Below are positions 1 through 8,025 of a DNA stretch of 64,000 nt, one piece after another. Source of the DNA: Hyphomicrobiales bacterium 4NK60-0047b (GTDB taxonomy: Bacteria; Pseudomonadota; Alphaproteobacteria; Rhizobiales; HXMU1428-3); the NCBI GenBank assembly GCA_040367435.1, contig BAABWY010000006.1, forward strand, positions 62,001-126,000. The letters run 5' to 3'. How positions within the stretch are numbered: position 1 is the first letter of the stretch; each line of letters opens with the position of its first letter. Under the pieces are notes generated by a model that was given only the letters and a program-made list of their open reading frames with translations, did no database searches and was not told the DNA's origin. A program made the translations under genes and the position numbers.

Positions 1-320
1 TAATAATAAACAAGTTAAGGCCCGTTATTAACCTCATACAAATAGGTTTTAGCTAAATCTTTATAAGTTCAAGTCATGAAAAGCTTCATTTTGCACCAGT
101 TCTAATCGTTATTAGAACAGTACTGCAATATGTTTCCACGTCGAAAATGCGAATGTGCCCAGAAAACTATATTGGTTCATTAGTGCTAGTTAACTCTGAT
201 CTAAGGCACAAATTTTACCATTGAACGAATTAAATCTGATGAGAGCACAGATCTAAGGTATGAGCTTAATAAAGAAAAGAAATTTAATTTGTAACTCGTT
301 ACAAAAAGAACTTTAATTAT

Positions 321-356
321 CGCAGATGCGTAGTGGGCATCTGAAGTGCAGCTAAA
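321..356 (+). repeat. Short hairpin repeat, copy S1
   Basis: Hairpin with arms CAGATGC (323-329) and GCATCTG (337-343) around loop GTAGTGG, followed by GAAGTGCAGCTAAAAA. Nearly the same sequence occurs inverted at 2508-2537, on the other side of the AAA+ gene. Confidence 0.75.
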
Positions 357-358
357 AA

Positions 359-397
359 GCGCGGTTGTTTGTGGTCAACCTGAAGGCGCACTTAAAA
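359..397 (+). repeat. Short hairpin repeat, copy S2
   Basis: Same family layout as the copy at 2872-2910: outer GCGC, stem GGTTG, loop TTTGTGG, stem CAACC after one extra T, then GAAGGCGC and an A-rich tail. It sits directly behind copy S1, about 25 bases before the AAA+ start codon, so it lies in the 5' leader of that gene. Confidence 0.65.
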
Positions 398-421
398 GAG
401 AGATAGGTTTGGAGTAAATTT

Positions 422-2476
422 ATGGCATCAGAAGATATCGAACGCGGACTGGTCGCAAAATATTTGCACCGTGTCTTGCGAGCTGATCATATTCCAACCC
501 GGGCGGCGCGTTACATTCTATATTGGTTAAACGATCGCACAGAAATGTTATCGCTGCCTTTGCCGAAAAAGCTGAGTGGCGCCATTGGTAATATCTATTC
601 TTCAAGCTTCAGTCAGGCAGATTTTAACAGCGCATTTCTAGAACACCGTGATGAGATTCTAGATATGCTTGAAGAAGCATCGAAAAAAACCGGTTGGCCC
701 GAGCCAATGTGGACCAACATCAAAAATTTAACCAAGGCCCTTGAGCTGGATCCTAAATGCCAGGAAATCGTCGGGTTAATCGCGTGCTTCCATAGGTTTG
801 ATCAAGTTCAATATTTATGCAATTCGGTAACAGAATCCATCGGCCCATTAAGCCGCTCACTTGCTCTATTAACGGACCTGAGCGTGAATGATGTTGAGCG
901 CTTCACGGGGCCAGCCGGTGATATGGTCGCAGCTGGATTGCTGCAATTAAAAAATGAGGGCGGCGAACTTTCCGGCCCAGGCGGACATTTCGCCATTACC
1001 TCTCGGCTCGATGCCTGCCTTGATCAAAGATTTAAAAAGTTTGACCAAATGCGTGAAGCTTTGCTGGGCGCACCCTTAACAGCTAATATTGAGCCTACAG
1101 ATTATGACCACATCAAAGGAGATCGCGATTTAATTTGTAATGTTCTTAAAGGAGCTGTGTCTGAAAAAGCAAAGGGTGTAAATATCCTTTTATACGGCCC
1201 TCCAGGGTCAGGCAAAACAGAACTTACAAAAGTCGCAGCCAAAAAAGCAGGCCTTTCTATTTATGCAGCTGGTGAAGATGTTGGTGCTGAAGGTGAAGTG
1301 GACCGAAAAGGGCGCTTGTCAGATTTGGTTTTTGCCATCAGCTTGCTGAGAGGAGCAAAAAACGCTGCCATTCTTTTTGATGAAATGGAAGACGTAGCTC
1401 TACAACTCATCCGAAGGGGCGGGTCGAAAGTTTATCTAAACCGTTTGTTAGAGAACAATCCAGTTCCTATCCTTTGGACATCGAATAACATCAGTGACAT
1501 AGATGCCGCCATTCTACGTCGCATGATTTTAGCCTTTGAATTAAAATCGCCACCAACATCTCAGCGCCGCCGCATCATTGAAAGAATGTCAGAAAGAATA
1601 GGGGTTAAGCTCACCAAGGAAGAAATCTCGAATCTCGCTCAAAAGCTTGACGCCACTCCAGCTATTATGGAAAACGCACTAAAAGTTGCAAAATATTCCA
1701 AAGGCGGAGCTAAAGAAATTGAGCGTGCAGCCCAAGGAATTACAAGAGCTGTTTCTGGTCTTCAGGCGCGCCGTAAGCCAGAAGATTTTGTTTATGATCC
1801 AAAACTATCAAAAGCAAGCCGAGATATTCATGATCTCTCTGGCCAATTAAAATCATCAGGTAAGTTGAACTTTTCTCTTTGTCTCTCAGGCCCTCCCGGT
1901 ACTGGTAAGTCAGCTTACGCGCGCTTTTTAGCCAAAGAACTTGGCCTGGAAGTCATTCAAAAACGAGCGTCTGATATTTTCTCAGCCTTTGTTGGTGAAA
2001 CAGAAAAACAAATCGCAGACGCGTTTATGGAAGCCAGAGAGGCCAATGCGTTTTTGATTTTTGATGAAGCAGATAGTTTCCTCTATTCAAGGCAAGAAGC
2101 GTCGCGTTCTTGGGAGGTCACACAAGTCAACGAAATGCTCACCTGGATGGAAGAACATTCTTTGCCGGTTTGCTTCACGACAAATTTGATGGACCGTCTG
2201 GACACCGCTTCATTGCGTCGTTTTACTTTCCATGTGAGATTTAATTTCATGGATAAAGTCGCACTTGCCATGGCGTACAAAGTCTTTTTCAACCTTTCAA
2301 ACGTTCCCGAGCATGGATTGAAGTTTGAAAATCTAACACCAGGCGATTTCGCTCAGGTGAAAAAGCAAGCTGAAGTTCTAGGGGCAACAAAAGATACGGA
2401 GCGTTTGATCGCTCTTTTAAAAGAAGTCAGCCAAACTAAACCAGGCAACAGCGAAAACATCGGCTTTTTTAATTAA
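422..2476 (+). CDS. Tandem-domain AAA+ ATPase
   Basis: 684-residue protein with two AAA+ modules and an N-terminal region of about 230 residues in which I recognise no catalytic domain. Module 1 has Walker A GPPGSGKT at 259-266, Walker B ILFDE at 317-321, and a sensor-1 WTSNN plus an ILRR arginine segment after it. Module 2 has Walker A GPPGTGKS at 490-497, Walker B DEAD at 548-551, sensor FTTN and SLRR. No protease, helicase, zinc or membrane segment is visible, so it is probably a cytosolic remodelling ATPase whose client is bound by the N-terminal region. It stands alone, with no co-oriented neighbour within 700 bases, and is framed by inverted hairpin repeats. Nothing here identifies its biological role. 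Confidence 0.85.
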   Translation: MASEDIERGLVAKYLHRVLRADHIPTRAARYILYWLNDRTEMLSLPLPKKLSGAIGNIYSSSFSQADFNSAFLEHRDEILDMLEEASKKTGWPEPMWTNIKNLTKALELDPKCQEIVGLIACFHRFDQVQYLCNSVTESIGPLSRSLALLTDLSVNDVERFTGPAGDMVAAGLLQLKNEGGELSGPGGHFAITSRLDACLDQRFKKFDQMREALLGAPLTANIEPTDYDHIKGDRDLICNVLKGAVSEKAKGVNILLYGPPGSGKTELTKVAAKKAGLSIYAAGEDVGAEGEVDRKGRLSDLVFAISLLRGAKNAAILFDEMEDVALQLIRRGGSKVYLNRLLENNPVPILWTSNNISDIDAAILRRMILAFELKSPPTSQRRRIIERMSERIGVKLTKEEISNLAQKLDATPAIMENALKVAKYSKGGAKEIERAAQGITRAVSGLQARRKPEDFVYDPKLSKASRDIHDLSGQLKSSGKLNFSLCLSGPPGTGKSAYARFLAKELGLEVIQKRASDIFSAFVGETEKQIADAFMEAREANAFLIFDEADSFLYSRQEASRSWEVTQVNEMLTWMEEHSLPVCFTTNLMDRLDTASLRRFTFHVRFNFMDKVALAMAYKVFFNLSNVPEHGLKFENLTPGDFAQVKKQAEVLGATKDTERLIALLKEVSQTKPGNSENIGFFN

Positions 2477-2507
2477 GGCTCTTTTTTTCTCACACGGCTT
2501 TTTTGTT

Positions 2508-2612
2508 GTGCTTCAGATGCCCACTACGCATCCGCACTGGTCTACCTACGATAGGCGGCGCTAGGCACGTCATGTCCTGACGCCTAAGTGGCGTCACTCC
2601 TTCTTCGTAAGA
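2508..2612 (-). repeat. Long hairpin-rich repeat unit, copy L1 (inverted, shortened)
   Basis: On the minus strand it reads TACGAAGAAGGAG, a hairpin TGACGCC-ACTTA-GGCGTCA (2596 to 2578), GGACATG, a weak GTGC-CTA-GCGC hairpin, then the short hairpin repeat S3 (2537-2508). The same order of elements is seen in L2, L3 and L4. It lacks the CCAAGCGC hairpin present in the other copies. Confidence 0.75.
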
Positions 2613-2691
2613 TAAGGTGTTTGTGTTGTAAGAAGTTATTTTTCTCAGAGGTCCTCTTTATACACTTAAAGCTACTAGCATCATCTTGCCA

Positions 2692-2910
2692 TACGAAGAA
2701 GGAGCTCAGCCCACTTTGGGCTGAGGGACATGGTGAAGCGACAGCGAAGCCCGGTGCACAAGATCAGCCCGAGCAGAGCTTTGTGAGAACGGATAAGCTG
2801 ATCGCATAAAAAGCGCCGCACCTCGTAGGCCCAAGCGCCATTAGCGCTTGGAATAGCCGTGAGAGAAAATAGCGCGGTTGCTGGTGGGCAATCTAAAGCG
2901 CAACTAAAAA
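2692..2910 (+). repeat. Long hairpin-rich repeat unit, copy L2
   Basis: Starts with TACGAAGAAGGAG. Hairpin CTCAGCCC-ACTTT-GGGCTGAG is at 2705-2725, followed by GGACATG. Hairpin CCAAGCGC-CATTA-GCGCTTGG is at 2831-2851, then GAATAGCCGTGAGAG and the short hairpin element S4 at 2872-2910. A region of roughly 60 bases (2750-2810) in the middle has no counterpart in L3 or L4, so this copy carries an insertion or the others a deletion. Confidence 0.8.
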
Positions 2911-3005
2911 TCCGCGAGAGAAAATAAGAGAAATTGTGGAAATTTAGTCAAGATATCCTCAAAATTGTTTATCAATGTCGCAATTTAAAGGAGTTTCGTG
3001 AGAAT

Positions 3006-3029
3006 ACACTATTTCACATGAAATAGTGT
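3006..3029. promoter_or_regulatory. Perfect palindrome upstream of bufA
   Basis: Arms of 11 bases (ACACTATTTCA / TGAAATAGTGT) separated by CA. It lies about 175 bases upstream of the bufferin precursor start. It is not followed by a clear T-run on either strand, so an operator is as likely as a terminator. No regulator is encoded next to it. Confidence 0.5.
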
Positions 3030-3203
3030 CTTAAAGGCTGTTTTTAGAACTAAAACAACCTCTTCCTCACGGGGTTTCACAGTCTTGTTACAATATGTTT
3101 GATGAATTTCTCAAATTCTTTCTTTAATTTAGACATATTCCGAATGAAATGTGGGAACTGAAGTTTTTTTAACTTACAATTTAAATCAAAAAAGGAGACG
3201 TCA

Positions 3204-3497
3204 ATGTCAAAATCAGCAATCTCAGCAGCTATTCTAGCAGGTGCAGTAGCTACAGCTCTAACAGGTGCAGCAGAAATCAAACCAGCTGGCGCAGCTGACA
3301 ATGAAAAATGCTACGGCATTTCTCTAAAAGGTAAAAACGATTGTGCAGCAGGTAAAGGCACAAGCTGTTCTGGTACATCTACAATAGATTATCAAGGTAA
3401 TGCATGGACATATGTACCAAAAGGCACATGCGAAAAAATGGAATTACCAGGTGGCCGTAAGGGTAGCCTTAAAGCATTAGATCGTGACAACGGCTAA
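3204..3497 (+). CDS. bufA: Bufferin precursor peptide, DUF2282 (BufA1-like)
   Basis: 97-residue precursor of the DUF2282 family. Known family members are ribosomally made, modified on Cys residues (5-thiooxazoles have been reported) and bind copper in the periplasm. The N-terminus is an Ala-rich signal peptide with likely cleavage after PAGA, near residues 27-30. The mature part holds four Cys in the family pattern EKCYG, NDCAAG, TSCSG and GTCEK. The start is fixed by AAGGAG about 6 bases upstream. It heads the operon with the DUF692, DUF2063 and DoxX genes. The gap to the next gene contains a very stable hairpin, which may let the precursor be made in excess over its enzymes. Family assignment is firm; copper binding is inferred from the family. 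Confidence 0.9.
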   Translation: MSKSAISAAILAGAVATALTGAAEIKPAGAADNEKCYGISLKGKNDCAAGKGTSCSGTSTIDYQGNAWTYVPKGTCEKMELPGGRKGSLKALDRDNG

Positions 3498-3516
3498 TCT
3501 GGCTAACCAGTTTATT

Positions 3517-3550
3517 ATCTCTCCTCATCGCCCAAGTGGTGGGGAGAGAT
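3517..3550 (+). promoter_or_regulatory. Stable hairpin between precursor and enzyme genes
   Basis: ATCTCTCC (3517-3524) pairs with GGAGAGAT (3543-3550), and the stem continues inwards to about 15 pairs with G-T wobbles around a CCAA-type loop. The following TTAAAGAAC is not a T-run, so it is more likely a 3'-end stabiliser, processing site or partial attenuator than a full terminator. Confidence 0.55.
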
Positions 3551-3674
3551 TTAAAGAACTCAAAAACAGACAAACTCATGAAAACAGGGCTCCCCTAGTA
3601 AAGTTAGCTTACAATGTCAGCTGGGTTTATGGGGTTAAGAGAAGACAGAATTTTTAAAAAGCTAAGGCTTTAAA

Positions 3675-4592
3675 ATGTTAAAAACTTCAACAATCAAACA
3701 AACAAGATTACCGGCAAAAGCCGGCGTTGGTCTTAAGGGCGAACATTATCAAGACATTTGTAAAACATCGCCAGATATAGGTTGGTTTGAAGTTCATCCA
3801 GAAAATTACATGGGAGCGGGCGGTGCCCCCCATCACTACTTAACAAAAATCAGAGAAAATTATCCTCTAAGCCTTCACGGTGTCGGACTCTCAATTGGTG
3901 GTTCTCTTCCCCCATCTGAGGAGCATTTAACCCGGGTTAAAGAGTTAATCGACCGCTATCAGCCCGAGAGTTTCTCAGAGCATTTAGCGTGGTCCTCTCA
4001 TGAAGCTGGTTTCTTCAATGATTTATTGCCTTTGCCATTAACCAAAGAAACATGCCAAACCGTGTCTGAGCATATTGATCTTATTCAAGAGACACTTGGA
4101 CAAAGATTACTGCTTGAAAACCCCTCAACTTATGTCGGTTTTGAACGCGAAGATTTTACAGAAATAGAATTTCTTAAAGAGGTTGTTAAACGCACCGGCT
4201 GTGGTTTACTGCTGGATGTGAATAATGTTTATGTCTCATGCACCAATCATGAGCGCAGCTCAGAAGACTATATCCAAAATTTCCCAATGGAAGCCGTTGG
4301 TGAAATCCATCTTGGTGGTCACGCGCCAGATGAAGATGATTTAGGAAACCCTCTTTTGATCGATGCACACGACAGAAAAGTCGTTGAAGATGTTTGGGCG
4401 CTTTATGACCAAGCGATTAGCCAAAAAGGGCCGGTAGCTACCTTAATAGAGTGGGATAATGACGTGCCGACGTGGGACGTTTTATTCAGTGAAGCTAAAT
4501 TAGCTGAAGAAATTTTGCAAAAATATGAAGGTCAATCCTCACCAACTAGTACGCCTGATAAAGCACCAGCTCTAAAAGAGCGAGTGGCTTAA
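3675..4592 (+). CDS. bufB: DUF692 (MbnB/TglH-like) bufferin-modifying enzyme BufB
   Basis: 305-residue DUF692 protein, a TIM-barrel multinuclear iron oxygenase family that includes MbnB of methanobactin synthesis. In bufferin systems it oxidises Cys of the precursor together with its DUF2063 partner. Conserved metal-ligand stretches are visible in order: HPENYM, SLHGVGLSIG, EHLAWSS, LLENPS, LLLDVNNVY, EIHLGGHA, IDAHD and LIEWDND. The length is normal for the family. It follows the precursor by 177 bases and is separated from bufC by one base, implying tight translational coupling with that partner. The start is supported by a TAAGG motif about 8 bases upstream. Substrate assignment rests on the neighbouring DUF2282 gene. 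Confidence 0.9.
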   Translation: MLKTSTIKQTRLPAKAGVGLKGEHYQDICKTSPDIGWFEVHPENYMGAGGAPHHYLTKIRENYPLSLHGVGLSIGGSLPPSEEHLTRVKELIDRYQPESFSEHLAWSSHEAGFFNDLLPLPLTKETCQTVSEHIDLIQETLGQRLLLENPSTYVGFEREDFTEIEFLKEVVKRTGCGLLLDVNNVYVSCTNHERSSEDYIQNFPMEAVGEIHLGGHAPDEDDLGNPLLIDAHDRKVVEDVWALYDQAISQKGPVATLIEWDNDVPTWDVLFSEAKLAEEILQKYEGQSSPTSTPDKAPALKERVA

Positions 4593-4593
4593 A

Positions 4594-5382
4594 ATGAGCG
4601 AGTGGTCCAAGCTACAATCCTCCGTATCAAATGCACTTGAAAACTTAGCAGTCGAAGTGCCATCGGGCATTAAATTATTAAAAGATGGAGTGGTGCCTAA
4701 GAAACGGTTCAGTGTGTATCGTAATAACGTCACACTAAGTCTCATTTCAGTATTGGCCAGCACTTATCCGGTTGTAGAGGAAATTGTTGGAGAAGATTTT
4801 TTTGCAACAATGGCAAGAGAGTTTGCCCTATCCCATTTGCCTCAGTCTCCAGTAATGATTCATTATGGTGAAGAATTTCCAATCTTCTTAGAGAGTTTTG
4901 CTCCAGTACAAGAATTACCTTATTTAAAGGACGTAGCCAAACTGGAATGGCACCGTAATAGTGCTTATCATGGGGCAAATGCTATCCCCGTCACAATCGA
5001 AGCTCTTGGCAAATTTTCGGAAGAAGATGTGCCCAATTTGGGCTTCGAATTCCATCCAACTCTTTCGCTGATAAAAAGCAATTACCCAATCGTCACCATC
5101 TGGCAAGCACATCAACAAGAAAACCCGTCTGAATTTTTATCAGGGTTGAATATGGATGAGAGTGAAGCAGCTGTGATCATTCGCTCAGAGTTAGATGTGC
5201 TCATTCATCAGGTTTCAATAGGTACATTGAAATTTCTACAAAGCCTTCAAAAAGGGCGCTCTTTTTCCCTGTCTGTCGAGCAGGCAATCGCAATCGAACC
5301 ATCTTTCGACATTCCAGCTAATTTAGCTGGTCTCTTTAACTTAGGCGCTGTAAAAGGCGTGAATTTAGTGCGTTCCGCCTAA
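4594..5382 (+). CDS. bufC: DUF2063 partner protein BufC
   Basis: 262-residue protein with the DUF2063 N-terminal domain (about residues 10-100, including YRNNV and YPVVEEIVG). In bufferin and methanobactin-like systems this partner binds the precursor leader and delivers it to the DUF692 oxygenase. It begins one base after bufB. Its last codons, GTG CGT TCC GCC TAA, are also the left arm of the Rhizobiales-type palindrome that follows, so its stop codon is inside the repeat and its natural C-terminus may have been shortened or replaced when the repeat arrived. Confidence 0.85.
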   Translation: MSEWSKLQSSVSNALENLAVEVPSGIKLLKDGVVPKKRFSVYRNNVTLSLISVLASTYPVVEEIVGEDFFATMAREFALSHLPQSPVMIHYGEEFPIFLESFAPVQELPYLKDVAKLEWHRNSAYHGANAIPVTIEALGKFSEEDVPNLGFEFHPTLSLIKSNYPIVTIWQAHQQENPSEFLSGLNMDESEAAVIIRSELDVLIHQVSIGTLKFLQSLQKGRSFSLSVEQAIAIEPSFDIPANLAGLFNLGAVKGVNLVRSA

Positions 5383-5472
5383 AAGTGGTTACCGGTTTTA
5401 GGAAGAAAGGATCGCAAAGATAAGAATAAAGCATTTCTTTAAATTCATAAAAAAGAGAAATGTTTTAACAAC
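5370..5472 (+). repeat. Rhizobiales-type intergenic palindrome, copy 1
   Basis: Core CCTAAAA-GTGGTTACCGG-TTTTAGG inside an imperfect outer stem CGTTCC / GGATCG, followed by a second hairpin (AAAGCATTTCTTT ... AAGAGAAATG). The same two-part element is at 29099-29196, where the core stem is CCCAAAA / TTTTGGG, a compensatory change. I recognise the AAAAGTGG..ACCGGTTTT core as common in Rhizobiales intergenic DNA. Here it overlaps the bufC stop codon and separates bufC from doxX. Confidence 0.8.
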
Positions 5473-5517
5473 AAGCTGACAAATGATCAGCAAATTCAAG
5501 ACATTCAAGGGGACAAA

Positions 5518-5964
5518 ATGACTGGATTAATAAATAGATTTATCTGTATCTTTAGTTGTATTCCAAACTGGATTTATACAACACTAGCGCGCTTTGTTAT
5601 TGGCTTAACATTCTTTAATTCAGGCCTAACCAAAGTTGACGATAATTATGTTATTTTGAGCAAAACGAAATCTTTGTTCAATGATATCTATTTCCAAGGG
5701 CTTCCGCTTCCTGAAAGCGTCATAGATATTCTTGCTGTATTAGCAACCTATGCCGAATTAACATTGCCGATTTTACTATGGATTGGTCTTGGCTCTCGTT
5801 TTTCAGCTTTTGGTCTGCTCATCATAACAGCAGTCATCCAGATTTTCGTATTCCCTGGCTCTTATGTGCTTCATGGACTATGGGCAGTTGCCCTCCTGAC
5901 CATCATCGTTAATGGCGCTGGGCCACTATCACTTGATTATTTCATCAAAAAATCAAGAGGCTGA
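5518..5964 (+). CDS. DoxX family membrane protein
   Basis: 148-residue integral membrane protein of the DoxX family with about four hydrophobic segments (residues 15-35, 62-85, 92-110 and 115-135). DoxX proteins often close DUF2282/DUF692/DUF2063 operons; a role in membrane redox chemistry or bufferin transport is suspected but not proven. Start supported by AAGGGG about 4 bases upstream. The palindrome in the 135-base gap to bufC may separate its expression from the rest of the operon. Confidence 0.8.
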   Translation: MTGLINRFICIFSCIPNWIYTTLARFVIGLTFFNSGLTKVDDNYVILSKTKSLFNDIYFQGLPLPESVIDILAVLATYAELTLPILLWIGLGSRFSAFGLLIITAVIQIFVFPGSYVLHGLWAVALLTIIVNGAGPLSLDYFIKKSRG

Positions 5965-6034
5965 TAGTAAAGCGATCAAGGTTCACAAAACCTTCATAAA
6001 CGAAGAATAAAGTCTCGAGTAGATCTTGTTCGGA

Positions 6035-6883
6035 TTAAAATAGCAGAGAGGGTTCAATGGTTTTAGACCTTTGGGCCCTTTCTGCAATCCTCTCCAGAAA
6101 TTCCACACTTCCATAAACAGCCACCTTCATTTCATCTCCATGAACCAAACGAGAAAGTACGTGGGAAGCAAAAATATCTCCCGTACCCTTCGGCATTTGA
6201 GCAATAAAGGGGCTGGAGAAAGTGGCCATTTCACCTTTATGAATATGAACGGTTTTAATTAAGTTCTGTTGGTCTGCAAAAGGGCTTGCATCTCTAGTAG
6301 AAGGCATCTCAGTTGAAACCCCAATATGAGCAGAGGTCACAACGACATGTGGCACTTTCAATAGTGCAGTTTGGCTTACAAGCTCATCAAATTTTACTTG
6401 GTCTGTTCCGCACAACCACGAAAATTCAAAAAGGTTCGGTGTGATAACATCTGCTAGCGGGAGTAATAAATCTCGCACAGCTTGTGCCACCTCTTCAGAT
6501 ACATAAAGCCCAGTGTCACAATCTCCCAACACAGGGTCCACGAGAATTACTGCCGTTGGATTTTCTTGGCGTAATTTTCTGAGGAATACCGCAGCCGTTT
6601 CAACTTGATCAGCACTGGCAAAATAACCAGTCATTACCCCATTAAGTTTTGCAAGCCAACCATCATCGGCTAAGGCATTTAATTGAGCGTCTAAGTCGTT
6701 CGCTGGGATCACATGCCCCGCCATTTTTCCCAAATCTGGCCGCGAAGCAAGACTGATAGTGGGTAAGCAAATGGCTTGTAGGTCTTGCCTTGCGAAGACA
6801 AAACGAGCAATTGAAAGCCCAACAGCACCCACACCAACTTCTGAACTTAAGGCCAGAACTGTTCCATTGGGCGAGCTTTGCAT
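6035..6883 (-). CDS. pdxY: Pyridoxal kinase
   Basis: 282-residue PfkB-like (ribokinase superfamily) enzyme that phosphorylates pyridoxal to pyridoxal 5'-phosphate in B6 salvage. Visible signatures are a GAVG substrate-binding segment near residue 20, VDPVLGD near residue 117, ITPNLFE near 147, and the catalytic anion-hole motif GTGDIFAS near 236 with Asp as catalytic base. Length fits PdxY (about 285). Convergent with doxX and divergent from mcl across 117 bases. Confidence 0.88.
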   Translation of the reverse strand: MQSSPNGTVLALSSEVGVGAVGLSIARFVFARQDLQAICLPTISLASRPDLGKMAGHVIPANDLDAQLNALADDGWLAKLNGVMTGYFASADQVETAAVFLRKLRQENPTAVILVDPVLGDCDTGLYVSEEVAQAVRDLLLPLADVITPNLFEFSWLCGTDQVKFDELVSQTALLKVPHVVVTSAHIGVSTEMPSTRDASPFADQQNLIKTVHIHKGEMATFSSPFIAQMPKGTGDIFASHVLSRLVHGDEMKVAVYGSVEFLERIAERAQRSKTIEPSLLF

Positions 6884-7012
6884 CAGGAGTCCTTTTTAGA
6901 AATCGTTCAGTTTGGGTAAAAAGTGTATTTTTAAATCACTATACTTTATAGGGCTTTCGTTTTTATAAATAACCCGATAAATTGCAGCCAAATCATAAAA
7001 ATGGAGAAAATA

Positions 7013-7900
7013 ATGGTCACAATCCGCCCACGTCGTTCAGTATTATACATGCCAGGTTCAAAAGAACGCGCATTGGAAAAAGGCAAATCATTGCCAACAG
7101 ATGCCATCATCTTTGATTTAGAAGATGCTGTGGCCCCCGATATGAAAGATATGGCCCGTGACCAGGTAGCAAGTGCTGTACAAGCTGGTGGCTATGGCCA
7201 AAGAGAATTGATCATACGGGTCAACGGTCTTGATACACCATGGTTTAAAGAAGATTTAAAGGCAGCTGCTGGTGCTAAGCCAAATGCCATTTTGGTTCCC
7301 AAGGTCTCAAGTGGAGAAGATATCAGATCTGTTCGAGATCAGTTGAATGCCCTAGGCGCAGATCCATCAATTGACTTGTGGGCGATGATGGAAACACCTC
7401 TTGCCATGCTAAAAGCATTGGATATCGCTGAAAACGGCCCCTCTGAAAGCCATCGCTTGGCTGTCTTCATTATGGGTACAAACGATCTATCAAAAGAAAC
7501 TGGCGCTGCAATCAAACCAGGCCGAGAGGCAATGTTAGCCTGGCTATCAACGTGCGTCGCCGCAGGTCGTGCCTTCGGAATTGATATTATCGACGGGGTT
7601 TACAACGACTTTAAAGATGAAGACGGCTTTAAAACAGAATGTGCGCAAGGCAATGATCTCGGTATGGATGGCAAAACATTAATTCATCCAGGTCAAATCG
7701 GCCCGTGTAATGAAATATTCTCACCCTCTGCTGATGCTGTCGAATGGGCTAAAAAAATCATCGAAGCATTTGAATTGCCTGAAAACCATGGCAAGGGCGC
7801 AATCACTGTTGATGGCAAGATGGTTGAGTTACTACACGCAGAAATGGCCAAACGCACAGTTGCTATCTCTGAAGCAATCGAGGCCTTAGCTCAAAGTTAG
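7013..7900 (+). CDS. mcl: HpcH/HpaI aldolase: malyl-CoA / beta-methylmalyl-CoA lyase
   Basis: About 295-residue CoA-ester lyase of the citrate-lyase beta-subunit family. It likely cleaves malyl-CoA or beta-methylmalyl-CoA to glyoxylate plus acetyl- or propionyl-CoA. Motifs: LYMPGS, IFDLEDAV (metal-binding acids), RVNG, ILVPKV, MMETP, MGTNDL and LIHPGQ. An upstream in-frame ATG at 7001 adds four residues, but its ATGGAG contains the GGAG ribosome site for the ATG at 7013, so 7013 is preferred. The mch gene two genes downstream argues for the ethylmalonyl-CoA-pathway step. A malyl-CoA thioesterase paralogue is a possible alternative. Confidence 0.85.
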   Translation: MVTIRPRRSVLYMPGSKERALEKGKSLPTDAIIFDLEDAVAPDMKDMARDQVASAVQAGGYGQRELIIRVNGLDTPWFKEDLKAAAGAKPNAILVPKVSSGEDIRSVRDQLNALGADPSIDLWAMMETPLAMLKALDIAENGPSESHRLAVFIMGTNDLSKETGAAIKPGREAMLAWLSTCVAAGRAFGIDIIDGVYNDFKDEDGFKTECAQGNDLGMDGKTLIHPGQIGPCNEIFSPSADAVEWAKKIIEAFELPENHGKGAITVDGKMVELLHAEMAKRTVAISEAIEALAQS

Positions 7901-7924
7901 AATGACCTTGGTCTAAAAATATGA

Positions 7925-7966
7925 AAATCCGGTAAAATTGTACTTTCATGCAATCTTGCCGGGTTT
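7925..7966 (+). terminator. Hairpin after mcl
   Basis: AAATCCGGTAA (7925-7935) can pair with TTGCCGGGTTT (7956-7966) through 11 pairs including G-T wobbles. There is no following T-run, so it may only partly terminate before the DUF1737 gene. Confidence 0.4.
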
Positions 7967-8025
7967 GAAACCTTAATCTTAATCATATTGCAGCTAATAA
8001 CTGTTAGATCTAGGGGGAATAAGCT

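Larger units (their letters stand above)
1..421. other. Gene-free leader upstream of the AAA+ gene
   Basis: No convincing coding region. It holds an inverted repeat at 99-118 (arms GTTCTAAT / ATTAGAAC, 4-nt centre), which could be an operator or a small hairpin, and two short hairpin repeats at 321-356 and 359-397 (listed separately). I see no clear promoter for the downstream gene. Confidence 0.6.
2477..3203. other. Gene-free, repeat-filled interval
   Basis: About 700 bases without a credible gene. It contains two long hairpin-rich repeat units in opposite orientation (2508-2612 on minus, 2692-2910 on plus), a separate palindrome at 3006-3029, and the leader of the bufferin precursor. Short ORFs here read through the repeat and lack ribosome binding sites. 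Confidence 0.7.

Noticed and set aside
321-2537. Insertion sequence around the AAA+ gene
   Set aside because: The protein has no transposase-type catalytic domain that I can see and no target-site duplication was identified; only the inverted repeats are reported.
2588-2809. Plus-strand 73-codon ORF in the repeat block
   Set aside because: It lies across the ends of two oppositely oriented repeat units, without ribosome site or recognisable protein features.
3077-3301. Minus-strand ORF opposite the bufferin precursor
   Set aside because: It is the antisense of the Ala-rich signal peptide of bufA, has no ribosome site and overlaps a well-supported gene.
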